Numbered from the stretch's first letter, positions 50,628 through 62,306 are shown. The stretch is 64,000 nucleotides of DNA from Pardosa pseudoannulata (GCA_032207245.1 CM063510.1:47373025-47437024), one strand, 5' to 3'. The notes: generated by a model from the sequence alone, not told the origin. Translations and numbers: made by a program.

Positions 50628-50754
50628 ATGTCTCTTCTACCTGGATTTACCAATCAGACAACCTCCCGAAAATTGACAGCATGTCAATGTTTTCTTTCTT
50701 GGCAAAAAACCCGGATTTTATGGGAGCAGAAATACGAGGAATTAAAACCCAAAG
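50628..50754 (+). CDS. Possible first coding exon facing the THAP exon
   Basis: An ATG opens 42 codons (MSLLPGFTNQTTSRKLTACQ at the start, then a Trp/Lys-rich part) before a possible donor AAAG|gtgtgt. Composition is more balanced than the flanks. It starts about 160 bp inside the left inverted repeat and points toward the THAP exon. I do not recognise the family. A two-gene transposon such as ISL2EU (THAP transposase plus YqaJ-type nuclease) is one possibility, but the fragment is too short to decide. Confidence 0.3.
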
Positions 50755-50963
50755 GTGTGTAAAATAATTTATATTTTTTTTCCAATTTTACTTAACATGT
50801 ATTAATACTTTATTCATGCTAAACACAGCTCTTTTGTTTGTAAACACAAACAAGTCAAATAAATATGCATATATCATATACATACACATTTGTAGTTGCA
50901 TCGTTTTTTATAAATAGAGACGGATGTAATATTAAAATAAAAATTAGAGGAGGTATTTTTTGT

Positions 50964-51034
50964 GAGACCGGTCTCATTAGCCTTCGTGTTGCAAAAAGTA
51001 GACCGTAGCATTCCAAAACCAAACCAAAACAAAA
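50964..51034 (+). mobile_element. SINE 3' half
   Basis: GACCGGTCTCATTAGCCTTC, GCAAAAAGTAGACCGTAGC and tail CCAAAACCAAACCAAAAC, inside the THAP element. Confidence 0.8.
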
Positions 51035-51583
51035 TAAATTCTTAGATATTTTAAATATGATGAAAAGAAATTTAAAATCTTTAAATGGCTTTACTTAATT
51101 ATTTATACATTTTTAAATAGCAATACAATTTTATTGCCTTTAATATTAATGTCAAATTAAAAAATGTATAAAATTTCTCAAATTAAATTTAATTTTTAAA
51201 GTAATATAATTATTAAGTATTTTAAAAATATTATACTTTTTTTTTCAAATTAGTCACCAATTTAATCGAAAAATATCACTGTTACATTTGATACATAAGA
51301 AAGTATGCATCTCTGAAGAAAATATTTATAATATCTTGAAAATACATAACTTTCCCCTCCCCCGAGTTATTTATTAGATAATTATATGCTTTAGATATTT
51401 ATATGTTTTTCGATATTTATATGCTTTATAAAATATTTATTGTACTTGAACTCTGTGATAATACTCGAAAATTAGCAGTTTTAAAAGTTAAATAGCAGTG
51501 GTCTTTTAAAGGTATAGATGTATTTTATATACTTTAATTGTTCTAAAATAGTAATATTTAAACAAATGCAAGCATTTATTTAC

Positions 51584-51793
51584 CGAAAAATGGTCTTCAC
51601 AAACCCATAGAGATGATTTATATGATAATTTGAGGTTTAATTTCTCATCCCTTTTCATCTCAGTTGTCCAGATTTTACGTGTATGTGGGTCTTTTGGGAC
51701 GCTGAAAAATATCTTCTCATTGCAATTAGTTGTTGTATTTTTACAGAGTGGCACAATACAATATTTAGAGTATGATTTTTTAATGCCAGACAT
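51584..51793 (-). CDS. THAP-domain protein, first coding exon (partial gene)
   Basis: Seventy codons from ATG to the donor TCG|gtaaat on the - strand. The peptide shows the THAP C2CH zinc finger: CIVPLC (C-x4-C), FFSVPKD with the conserved Pro, KIW with the conserved Trp, and WVCEDHF (C-x2-H-F). THAP domains bind DNA and occur in transcription factors and in transposases (P-element, some Harbinger/ISL2EU-like). I cannot find a following exon; the downstream ~1.1 kb is AT-rich with a SINE at 50964-51034. A near-perfect 20-bp inverted repeat pair (50451-50470, 51888-51907) brackets it, which favours a transposon origin over a host gene. It may be a truncated element. Confidence 0.75.
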
Positions 51794-51990
51794 AACAAAA
51801 AAATGCTATTATATGCGATACTTTACACAAAAAACAAATTTAAAAGTCGCCTTTTAACATGTAAACAGCATAGGAGCTCGGTGTTTACATGAACGATGAC
51901 GTCACAAACTCGGCGGAGATAAAGTAGCGTTTTTGAGAGACGTTAAAGAGTCCGCTATAAAACCCATTAGAAATCACTCATTAGGCCCCC

Positions 51991-53588
51991 AAATGAAAAA
52001 AAAATAGCTACTGTCCTGCTTACTTTTTTGTCTTCTATCGTTTAAAATCAAAATTAGAAAACGTGAAAATTCCTCATTGACTTATAGAATTTTGAAACCA
52101 AAACAGAAATATTTTAAGCAACGCCCCCACCCATTATTACATACATACATACACAAACAAACACACACATAAAAACGGAGACAGATAATAAAAATATAAT
52201 TTTCAGTCATTACTGCATAAAAATAAATATTCAACTGCAATGGTAAATAAGATTAGTAAATAAGATTGAAAGTATTAGATGGAAGTATTATTACTTAATA
52301 ATGTACTACGAAAAAAATTAAAACATTGGTAAAGTGTTTGGCATAAATTATTCTTTAATGCTTTATTAAATAAAGATTGCGCAAAAAAAGTTTTTATTGT
52401 TTTAAATTAAGAAAAACATTAAATTGAAAAAACTAATGCAATAAATTGCCCATTATTAAAAATTTCTGCAAAATATTTTTTTATGGATGACCGTAAATGA
52501 AGAAAAAAAGGTTTAATTTACTAAAAAAGGTTTAATTATTGTTAAAACTAGTTAAAATTGACTTAGAATTGGTTCAGAATAGTTAGAATAGAGTCCAAAT
52601 TAGCTCAAATTTTAATAGAAGTGAAAAGTATTTAGTTTTACTTACTTTCGGCGTTCTCCAACGGAAATCTAAAATGAAGTTACATTACACAAAATAACAA
52701 ATGCTAGGGAAGTTCCACAAACAACTAACTAATGAAATAACATAATTTGAATGAGATTTATATAAAAAATATAATGAGATTTGTTTTCAACCTTGTATAT
52801 TTAGCACGGACGCAACACACAGAATCAAAACGAAGAGAATCAGGTACGTAAAGTGAGCAAAACAAAAATTGAGTTATCTCGAGTTCTGAAACCACAAGTT
52901 GAGTTGTCAAATACTTCTTTTATTGCCTTTCCAATTATGATTAAAAAGTAATTAAATTAACAAAAAATAATCCTTAATAATTAATGAGATTAAAAGTATT
53001 ACCTGGATAATTATTGCTTAATAAATTATTAGAAAAATATAATAAACACTGGGAAAATGTTTCCAACATACATTTAAAACTGTGTAATAACACCATTCCA
53101 ATACATTTTTTTAACAAAATGTAAAATAAAAATAGATAGCTTTCAGTCTTTTTATAAAAATTTCATATTATATAATGAAATAATACATTGTATATGGTGT
53201 CTCATAAATATAATGGCTTAATATAAGTGCTAATAAAAATTAGAATCGATTTTAAAATCAGTTATTAAATTCTACATTTCCAATTAAAAAGTTATTTTAT
53301 CACTTATATCTAAACATAAGAAATAAAGAAATATTTTGCATACCATAATATATAGATTGTACTTTATCTTTTCGGACTATATCAAATTTTATAATTTCAA
53401 AGCCTTGAATAAATAATAATAATAAAGTCGTAAAAAATAATTATCAAAATAATTTTAGAAAATTTTATTATTTCCACTAGTCTCTAATAGATGTCGCTTT
53501 AACCCTAAACACCATTCGTAGTCGACAAACAGCCCTTGTTCAAATCAATTCCAATAGATGGCGGCTGTTGACATCAAATACTCAGGTT
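51991..53588. other. Intergenic AT-rich DNA
   Basis: No supported coding region; a CATACATACACA patch near 52140. Confidence 0.5.
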
Positions 53589-53634
53589 CTTTTTCCATTT
53601 TTTGTACGAGTATACGAAATTCAAAATGGTCAAG
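53589..53634 (+). CDS. Possible 5' end of a TOP-type (ribosomal-protein-like) gene: first exon MVK
   Basis: CTTTTTCC (53589-53596) resembles a 5' TOP transcription start. It is followed 29 nt later by ATG GTC AAG and at once by a donor-like gtgaat (53635). Ribosomal-protein genes often have a pyrimidine start, a very short 5' UTR and an intron right after the first codons. RpL35 in insects begins MVKV, so it is a candidate, but no following exon was found before 64000. The coding part is only 53626-53634. This is a weak, inferred call. Confidence 0.25.
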
Positions 53635-54428
53635 GTGAATGTTTCTCAATAAGAAATAGAAAGTAAATTCTTTTTAAGAGATGAACAGCATTTTACATAC
53701 TAAAAAGATTGTAAAAAAGATTATTTATTTTAGCTTTTTACAGGTTTGAAAATATTATCATTCCAGTACAAAATTACTTGTTTATTGTAATGTCAACAAT
53801 CTAATTTTAACTCTATTCACCCAAAACTTAGGAGAATTTTTCAAAAATTGACACTTAAATACTTATTTTTTCATTTATTTGATTGTCAAACACCTTTTTA
53901 AAAATATACCAATGATAATTACAAATATATGCAGTTTTAAAATTTAAAAGCAAAATAACACAATATCTCGTTTACACAGCGTGCTATGAATTTTCAGTTC
54001 ACAGTACTCAATTTTATATATTTGGGAGAGTATTTGACAATCAAGTAAATTGAAAATAAACTAATTAAAGTTTAAATAATTTAAAATATTTTAGATTTTT
54101 GCAATAATACATTTATTTAAAATTATATGTTCTTCGTGGTTACTTTCATTAAATTTTAAATACTTGGATACTTCTCTGAGACGGGATTAAAAAACTATTT
54201 TCTCTTAATTTCTACAATTGGAAACTTGTTTCCTTCTATAAGTTTATATAGATATATATATATATATGAATATAATTTTTAATCTCTCCTGCATTACGGA
54301 TATTGTCACGTCTCTCCTGAACTGAACTGAAGTGAAGAAACGAAAAACTGTTGATTTAGTAGATTGAACTATTTATGTTTTTTTTTCTAAGTGGTTGTAT
54401 ATGGTGTGTGTAACGTTTTGTTCTAAAT

Positions 54429-55670
54429 CAGTGGCGTACGATAGGTTTTCATGTAGGGTGTGCAGAGAACATGGATTTTCCAATAAATCTGTAATTATTG
54501 AGACATATGAGTTCTCCATTCTGAAACGGGTTATTTATTATGAATATAAATTTAAAGAATACAATAAATTAAATATTCACCTACGAGTAGTCGAGTTATA
54601 ACTATAAAAACAGCTAAACTTATGAGAATTCTACTAGCATTGAAGCAAAAATCATGTCTTTTGTTGTATGGTGTCATATTGGCGTCAAAAAAACAACGCT
54701 TCGGGCTTCCACGAAAAACTTATATGTTCAGCAAATGTAGCACCACATGGCGCCCGCCGCTGCGGTGCCTCATCCGGATGCTCATTGGTGCCGACAAACC
54801 GAACGTCTATCCCACGTGCAGAGGATTTCGCTGCACGCTGGAACAATAGAGCGAACTATTTATTGTTCGGTCAGTGGATTAAATTATATTTAATAATTGT
54901 TTTTGACATTTGGAAATCATATAGTCTGCGAAAAACATCTTGACAATTTTTAAAAACAAAACCATGAATATGGTGTTACAGATATAACTTATATACTGTC
55001 TGTAAGATACAATGAATGGTAAAATTTGGACTGTTCTGTTAAAATACGTTTCTTTAAAATAAAACAAGATTGTTTTTCAGCTAATTATTTGAATAAATAT
55101 AATACATCACCGAAATTAATTTACCACACTAAAACATTTCACTTTATATTGATGAAATCTTTCTTTTATATTTCCATGAAAACAAAATCTTACAATATAA
55201 AAATTTAAACATTAACCGTCTGCAAAATCGTATGGCCATTTAATCAGTTAAAAAACCAAAATCGCTTCAGCACGTAAGTCCCCGCTCTAATACAACGCTT
55301 AATAACCCGTACCTTCGGATGATTCTGAATGCCAAGTGCAGGAAAAATAGCTGCACTTGCCTCACTGCCATAGTATGCTGTTCTTCTCCAGTAGATCATA
55401 CATATAAAGCGTGATTTTCAACTTAGTGAGCAGTGCGTACACATCAGAACTTCCTATGTTCGTTTGCTCGCTACGAGGTGCAGCACCTGGTACCGCACGC
55501 ACTGCGGGAATACAAGCAAGCAAATCAACATAATATTTGAATATATTACAAACAATATTTACTATCTACCATATAAAGATAGGTAGACATAGGTGCAGAA
55601 AATTATTGTTCCTCATAATTTTGCCAGGGTGTGCACTGCACACCCTGCACATATGGACCGCACGCCACTG
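54429..55670. mobile_element. hAT-like element, 1.24 kb, with perfect 8-bp TSD
   Basis: Left end CAGTGGCGTACG and right end CGCACGCCACTG are 12-bp inverted repeats with one mismatch. Identical TTCTAAAT copies flank them (54421-54428 and 55671-55678). Shared subterminal GGGTGTGCAG lies near both ends, and a 23-nt palindrome around GGGTGTGCACTGCACACCC sits near the right end. Open frames inside (about 54622-54943) match no transposase motif I can see, so it looks non-autonomous. Confidence 0.88.
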
Positions 55671-55678
55671 TTCTAAAT

Positions 55679-57030
55679 AAATATTAATATGCAAAATCAT
55701 TAGAATTTTTGCAGCTGTTTGAATCGACACGGTCGCCCCGGCGATATCAACCATAAAAGCTAAGAGAACTACCTTTTATTTTCTATTTAGTTAGTTTTGC
55801 TTTCGGTGAACTGACAAAGAAGTGGGTGTCGTGATTTGGAATAGGTGCTAATAATGTCGTTAACTCGCCAAATGCAGCGATATAAATGTTTCTTCTTTTC
55901 GAAGAATAAATGTAATGTAAAGGAAAATGAATAATAACAATAATAATAATAAATATTTGTATAAGAATATCTGTTTTCCTTTTCTTTCAATTTGTGTAAA
56001 ATGTCATTCTTGATCAAAAATATTTCATGTATACAGAGAATACAGAAAAAGTGTATGTGATTATTGCTGATGAGACACAACATTATTGAGCTTTTGTCTT
56101 TTAGTTTTATGTTTTGTTTTATTCTCATTTCTCGTTACCAACTTCTACTATAGAATTTTATGAATATATTATGTTAGGTATTTGGCGCTTCGGCATGTCT
56201 AGTGTGTACTAAGGGTTTTTATGGTATTTTACAAATTGGCGAAATATTGACTCGTTGGCAATATTTTGGTGACTAAGGTTTTCGCCAAATTTGTCGCCAG
56301 AGGTTTGGGTGATATTTGGATTGGAAGTCTGCTAGGTTCTAGGTGGTTCCTTGACTTGTAAATTAGACTATAAAATGTGGTTTTTAAGTTCTTTAGTTGT
56401 GTTAAGAGAGGGGTTCAGGGTAAAATCTGTAGCAAATCAGTTATCTCTTAGTCAGAGTTGGGATAGTATGCCTGCTGTATTGTAATATACTGTGTACCTG
56501 TATTGAACGAGGATCATTTCCTGATTAGTAAAACTAATCTGTATTACTCTGTATTAAGAATTTCACCAACTTTTGTTTTGTTTTGTCTCCGGAATCTAGT
56601 TTTTGTAGGGAAAATACAGAATATTTTACAATCTATGTATGTTTTAGCAAGGACATATAAGAGGGTAAGGGGGTCTGGAATCTCCTCGAACTATTTTCAA
56701 TGTGTTCATTATAAGTTATTTCAAGTTTATAAAAATTCGTGTACTGGTTTTATAAACTAGAAAAATAATTTGCTACTATAAACTTGAGTTTATAAATTAC
56801 TGATCATGTCATAGTGTTGCAAATTTTGCAAAAGAAAAGAACGCGTCCTAATTCCTTTCAGAACATTTTTTTTCTAGTTATTTATATAATTACCTTAGTT
56901 CAAATTCGCCTGGTATGTACTGAACAGTAAATTAAATATGCTCCAATATATATTTAACAGGCAAATTTAAACCTGGTAAAAACTTGGAGACTCAAGTATT
57001 CAGACACAATCAACTATTTTTCAAAAATCA
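55679..57030. other. Unassigned non-coding DNA
   Basis: A 113-codon - strand frame (56128-55787) is Tyr/Phe/Lys-rich and looks random. The part 56190-56330 repeats TTGGCGAAAT/TTTCGCCAAAT-type motifs in both orientations. Confidence 0.4.
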
Positions 57031-57716
57031 ATACAAATTTTAGCATATGCAGATTATATCGACATAATTGGAAGAGCCTGGAATGCGTTAAGGAAAGCTT
57101 TTTCCGAATTCAACCGGCAACTAAAAATACTGGACTAATAATAAATATAGAAAAAAAAAAAAACAAAGATTATGGAAGTAACACATAATGGACCTGATGT
57201 ACAACTAATGACAACTGGAAATGTTGAACAATTCAAATATCTGGCCTCAATTAAAATAATAATATTAAAGTTGAAATAAGAAACAGATTAAATATGATAA
57301 ACAAATGTTACTATGACTGAAATCACTTTTAATAAAAACATTTAAGCATAAAAACCAAGATTAATTTTTATAAATTATGTATGGAAGTGAGTGTTGGACT
57401 ATGAAGAAATCTGAGGAAAATTACTTATTAATATTTGAACGAAAAATACTAAGAAAAATATTTGGAGCTGTTAAAGATAATAATATATGGAGAATCTGTT
57501 ATAATACTAAACTTTACTCCAAACTCGGAGAACCAAAAAGAGTGAAAACTATAAAGATACATTTATCAAGTGGCAGAGACGCATTTATGGATACAATGTT
57601 TAAACCCAACAAAAAAGTCACATTTCAAAAAGTTGGCAGAACAAAGAAAAAAGGTAGACCAAACACCAGATGGATTGATACGGTTTCGAAAAACGCTACA
57701 TGAAATTGGAGTCAAC
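57031..57716 (+). pseudogene. Non-LTR retrotransposon reverse-transcriptase C-terminal relic
   Basis: The first frame holds ILAYADYIDIIGRAWNALRK, the YADD catalytic block with the second Asp changed to Tyr. Later frames keep NVEQFKYLAS, NKCYYD and KTKI-FYK. From 57377 a 108-codon frame reads MYGSECWTMKKSEENYLLIF, ERKILRKIFGAVKDN, then KKGRPNTRW, the usual end of RTE/CR1/Jockey-type reverse transcriptases (LYGSETW...FERK-LR-IFG...GRP-TRW). Stops and frameshifts separate the blocks, so it is dead. Confidence 0.85.
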
Positions 57717-57768
57717 CGTTGGAGAACTGTGCCACCAAGATGGTTTCCGATGGAAGAAATTTTTACGT

Positions 57769-58237
57769 GGCCTCCACACTATGGCCAATAAGGCGATTTC
57801 ACGCAGTAGGACAAATCTGAATTTATGACAATTCTGGCTTTAATTTCAAACGGAAAGGCAGTTTATTGTTTCTCTATTGGCTGTTGTAAACCTGAAAATG
57901 AATGAGAAGGGCATTATAGTAGTTCGTGACGTTGCGCAATCAAATTGCTCTATTGATCATAACTCCAGCAGTGATCCTGATGGCGACCTTGGACGATGGT
58001 TCACTGGTTGTATCCACATACTGGACCACTAAATGAGCAGATCACGTGAATGCGACCATAGGGTCTACTGCCCACTTTGGTTGCGTATGCTGGCTGTTTT
58101 CAATCTTTGGAGAAAAACTGCTTCCTAAGCCATCTTCCGCCAAGGCCATTTTATCGTCTACTATCGGCGACCTCGATAAGTCATATCCCCTCCACACAGT
58201 GGTAATGGTTTGTAGTCGATCATAGTATGGTGGGGCC
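57769..58237. mobile_element. MITE with GGCCCCTCCACACTATG ends, copy 2 (inverted)
   Basis: It starts GGCCTCCACACTATGGCC and ends CATAGTATGGTGGGGCC. Inner text (CCATAGGGTCTACTGCCCAC, TTTGGAGAAAAACTGCTTCC, GATGGTTCAC) matches copy 1 in reverse orientation. It directly follows the LINE relic. Confidence 0.75.
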
Positions 58238-58345
58238 TTTAGAGACAGCCTTGATCTATAGCAGGCTGTACAGTTACAGAAGAAGAAAAGCTTGGAGAGT
58301 AAATTAAAAAATATGTTGTGGTTGCAAACATATTTTTCGAAATAC

Positions 58346-58490
58346 AATGAAATTAGTGTTGCTGATCCGTTTTATGATGTATTGATGCAAAACTATGGAT
58401 ATATGTATACGACTTAGGCATTCATGTATGTAAGTATGCATTTTGCATGTGTGTGTGTTAGTGTAATGAATATTTTTTAATGAGATTGAA
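58346..58490 (-). repeat. Dispersed repeat family, copy 3 (inverted)
   Basis: GTGTTGCTGATCCGTTTTAT, GCAAAACTATGG, TATGTAAGTATGCAT and GTGTGTGTTAG match the family in reverse. Confidence 0.55.
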
Positions 58491-59639
58491 AGGTGACTTA
58501 GATTAAGACTTTGAAGTCTCACAGAAAAAAATTCTGACTATATCATTGTGCTTTAGCATTAACACGTAAAACAGAATTTTTATTCACCCCACAAATCATG
58601 TAGCATGCTAGTAAATACATAAATAACGCACAAAAGCACGGGCTCCCTGCTGTTTGTTAAATGATAGTGAAATCTTGCCCAAAGGAATAACAGTGAGTAG
58701 AATTACAGTGTATTAGTTTGAAAACAGAACAGCCAATTTTCCATTTCGTTTGAAACTAGAAAAGGAAACATCATAACACAATTTTTAGAATTAAGGACTG
58801 AAATAATGTATCTAAAATGCGTGTCTTTAGGCACAGTTGTCGTTTGTTTCCTAACGACTGAATCATTAAACGCACAATCCTTTTTAAACTACATGTTATA
58901 AGTAATATCCTTTAGTGGATGTGGACGAGAAAGTGGATGGAGTAAACGTTCAAGTTATTTATAGATTTATTTATTTATTTATTTTAACTTTTTAAAGATC
59001 GACAATACGAATTCATTTCATATGATTTTTTTAGGACGTTTCTGAAAATGAATTATCGTTAACCCTAGAACGCTAGCCTTCTTTTGTTAAATGTCGTTAA
59101 TATTGTTCTCTTGCTAGACAACTTTTATAAGTATTTATTTTAAAGCAACTTAACGAAAAGAGAAATTTCAGAAATTTAGAGTGTTGTTTATGCAATCAAT
59201 TTTTTTCTGTATCTGCATATGAGGATAAATTTATAGCAACAGTGTTATGGCGTACAGGCAAGCTTTTGATTGGTTTACATATATATTTTGCATTGTAATG
59301 CAAAAAATGATATTTTTTTTCTCCCGCAAAAATTTTTAATGCATGTTTAGGTGCAATTAAAATAAGTAAATTAAAGAAAAAAAAAACTAGAAATGACAAA
59401 ACTTTCCAATTTTGCACTTATTTTGTGTAAACTTCATTTAATATCATGAATAGAATATCATTTAATTGACATACAAATTAAGGATTTAAAAACCAAAATG
59501 AACTAAGTCTATTTTTATTTCTGTGTACAAAGTAAAAGGAAGTGTCGTAATCCAGATAAATTTCAGATATCACATTTCATTAAAAATATTTATTTTAGCC
59601 ATGATTAACTGAAGTTTGGACATTTTAAGTGTAACGTGT
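58491..59639. other. Unassigned AT-rich DNA
   Basis: Nothing recognised. Confidence 0.5.
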
Positions 59640-59949
59640 TTAAGTACGTACAGACCCCCTTGTTCAGAACTCTAATGACAGAAAACAGCTGAGGTGGGTC
59701 TCACTTGCTTGACCAGACTACAATAGCGAGGCGACGCAGTGTCAGGGAAGTTGACAGTTTGGTTGAATAGGCTTCAAGCCCTGATCGGTCGCGGTAATGA
59801 TTCTGGAGCACTGCCTTGAGAATTCCAGGAAGGGACAGCTAGCGAATGAGAATTCGATTAATTAACTAGCTGTAACTTTAGCTGTTCTCAGGTAACTGGA
59901 ATCGTAACTAACCAAAAAATGGTTGACGGGACCGTAATTGACCCCCAGG

Positions 59950-59957
59950 TATAAAAA
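59950..59957 (+). promoter_or_regulatory. TATA box of the LTR
   Basis: TATAAAAA in a GC-balanced context (CCAGGTATAAAAAGCC), as expected of an LTR promoter. Confidence 0.5.
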
Positions 59958-60496
59958 GCCTAGAATTTTGTGACTCGGGGCTTTTCGACATTTTTTCACG
60001 TAGATGCGTTGACCTTGTGGAAGCTTCCGCGACTTTTGACCAGAGCCAGCTTTTTAGCAATTACGTTCGGGAGACTTGCAAGGTCCGCTCATATAAGGAA
60101 ATGCAGGTTCTCGGACACCGAACGGGGGATAGATTGAGTTCGCGTTGCACCCTGGAAAAGCCTCACCATCGTGTGAGAATATTTAATTTTCTTTTACGAC
60201 TGCGATTATCTTGGATATGTTATCCTAGCAACAATCCTTTACATTTCGAATTGTTTTGGGACATAAAAATCCCTTTATATATAGCAATTATTTACTCCAG
60301 AAAGTAAAAGTGATTTCCAATTCTGTTAAGTCTGTGATCCTTCTTTATGCTACTTTATAGGGTTCAAGGCCGGAAATGAGGCAACGAGAATGACTATGTG
60401 GGGAACTCTTAAAAAATTTCAGTTTTGGGGGTTGGCAACAGGGAAGTGTAGAGAGAGCGGCCTGCGAGGAGCGGATGGATTTATTTTTTGTTGTGC

Positions 60497-60592
60497 GAAA
60501 TGTACCTAAAAGGTTGCTGTGTATAATAAATGTCTGTGTGCTGTGAAATGTACCTAAAATGTTGCTGTGTATAATAAATGTCTGTGTGCTGT
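60497..60592 (+). repeat. 48-bp tandem duplication carrying AATAAA
   Basis: Two adjacent copies starting GAAATGTACCTAAAA(g/t)G (60497-60544 and 60545-60592) differ at one base; each includes ATAATAAATGTCTGTGTG. Confidence 0.92.
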
Positions 60593-61061
60593 GAAAAATG
60601 AGTTACTTGACTTCAACGTACCACTCGATCACATGGATTGAATCTTTACTTATTCTTCACTCAAGAGCACTGAAGGTGTCACAGTACAAAGAACTTTTAA
60701 TTCTAAAACTTTAATTATCCATTTCGTTTTATTTTAAGTAACACATTTTTTAAGTACTTCATATTACAAATAGAAGATTTTAAAAATGGAGAAACTGTAC
60801 CAGCATCGCGATCTTACAAACTTATTTTCGAAACCTTAGTGCAACTGACTTTTCCCAATGTCATGACAGCATTAAAAATATATAGTTGTCTCATGATAAC
60901 CAAAGCTACTGATGAATGAAGCTTTTAAAGTTAAAAGTGCTAAAAAACTGTCATCGATATTCAATGACCCAAGACATACTGAACTCACTTACTATCATGG
61001 CCATTGAATAAGACGTCTTGCAGAATATAGAATTCCATGATGCTCTAAAAGTATTCACAGC

Positions 61062-61062
<1 letters not shown>

Positions 61063-61110
<48 letters not shown>
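61063..61110 (+). repeat. Poly(A) tract, 48 bp
   Basis: An uninterrupted run of A. It could be a retrotransposed tail, but the preceding sequence (60850-61060) matches nothing I recognise. Confidence 0.95.
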
Positions 61111-61114
<4 letters not shown>

Positions 61115-62306
61115 GTAAAACAAATATTTAGTTATCATCGTTTAATCATCATCGTTAATAATCATCGTTTATTGATTAGTTGATAATTTGTTATTTTATA
61201 TGCACTAAAAAGTGCATTCCTAAAACGGTTGTGTAATAAAATCATATAATATGTGTATTAAAATTATTAGGGGATAGTGCCCCCAGATTTGGAGTCTTTT
61301 TAAGAGCCTCCATCTAGTTTAACCTTTAATTTGACAAGATGTTTTTTCAAATGTTTTTTAATTTCTGTTATTTTCCCATGTATGTATACACATTAGGATC
61401 TCTGTAAAATAAACAAAAAAAAAATACATATCATTTTCCATTTTTGAAATAATTAATGTCCGCTGTGGCGAACACTGACAGTTATGTTATATAGTAGTTA
61501 TAAATATACATGCCCGGTGTAGCGACCACACTTAGCTAAATTAAGGGTTAATCCCGCACTGGTGATTATGTCTCATAAACAAGTTAGAAGGCAGAAATAG
61601 GATCATGTATGTTTGTCAGTAATCTCTCTTACTCAAAAAGATGTATAATGATGAAAGAAGCACATAGTTTTAAACCAAAAGTGTAGATATGTATCGATTT
61701 TTGTACTTAATGAGTCAATCACACTATAAAATATTTTGTTGAATATTACATATACAGTATAGTAGAACACAGTCGAGTAAAAAAAGGACTACTGATTAAT
61801 GCCAAATTGTTGAAATAACTACTACCAAAATGACGCCAAATCTAATAAATTTCATTGAAAACATTTTTACATCGTTTTATAAAAGAATTTTTATTGTGGA
61901 AATATATTGAAGAAAATTCACAATATTTTTTCCAACGCAGATACACCCTCAAGTCCTGTTTCCATTAGAATACAAATATTTGCATTTAATAATTCAAAAC
62001 AATTAGAAAACTGTCGTAATCGGAAAAGTTTCATATTCCACACTGCCTTTGTTTCCAAAAAGAAGTCTTTTAATTCACCGGAAGCTAGCCGAATAGATAT
62101 CGTTTTTCTGATCCTATCTCGCTCATTATTCATAGATATGTACAGTTGATAATCAATATCTTGACATCGTTTATCTCGAATTTCCGCACATTTCAAAGTT
62201 TTTTCGAAGTTCCAAAGTTATTTTACTATAATTCAAGAGAAAAGTTTCTCACTATTTCGAAACTCTCACCATTTTATCTCGATGTTTCCGGGAGACTAGT
62301 GTGTAA

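Larger units (their letters stand above)
50290..51990. mobile_element. THAP-bearing DNA-transposon relic with long inverted ends
   Basis: TTGTGATGTCATCGTTCATG at 50451-50470 is repeated inverted at 51888-51907 with 19 of 20 matches. Outward of these, weaker pairing continues (GACTC...TCTCAAAAA...CTA on both sides, and a G-run near both outer limits). Two inward-facing candidate exons lie inside. The outer boundaries and target duplication are not resolved. Confidence 0.5.
59640..60690 (+). mobile_element. Solo-LTR-like sequence
   Basis: A GC-richer block with TATAAAAA (59950-59957), duplicated AATAAA sites near 60527 and 60575 and a 3' end CACTCAAGAGCACTGAAGGT then GTCACAGTAC. Parts of it (GTAAAAGTGATTTCCAA, GTGATCCTTCTT, the 3' end) recur in reverse at 63841-64000. 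No coding region is attached, so it is best read as a solo LTR. The 5' boundary is uncertain. The 96-codon frame at 60017-60307 lies within it and shows no protein family. Confidence 0.6.

Noticed and set aside
60017..60307. 96-codon + frame in the LTR-like block
   Set aside because: It lies downstream of the LTR TATA box in what should be R/U5, and shows no protein family or conservation.
61063..61110. Processed pseudogene tail
   Set aside because: Poly(A) is clear, but the upstream 200 bp has no recognisable coding or SINE/LINE 3' sequence and no target duplication was found.
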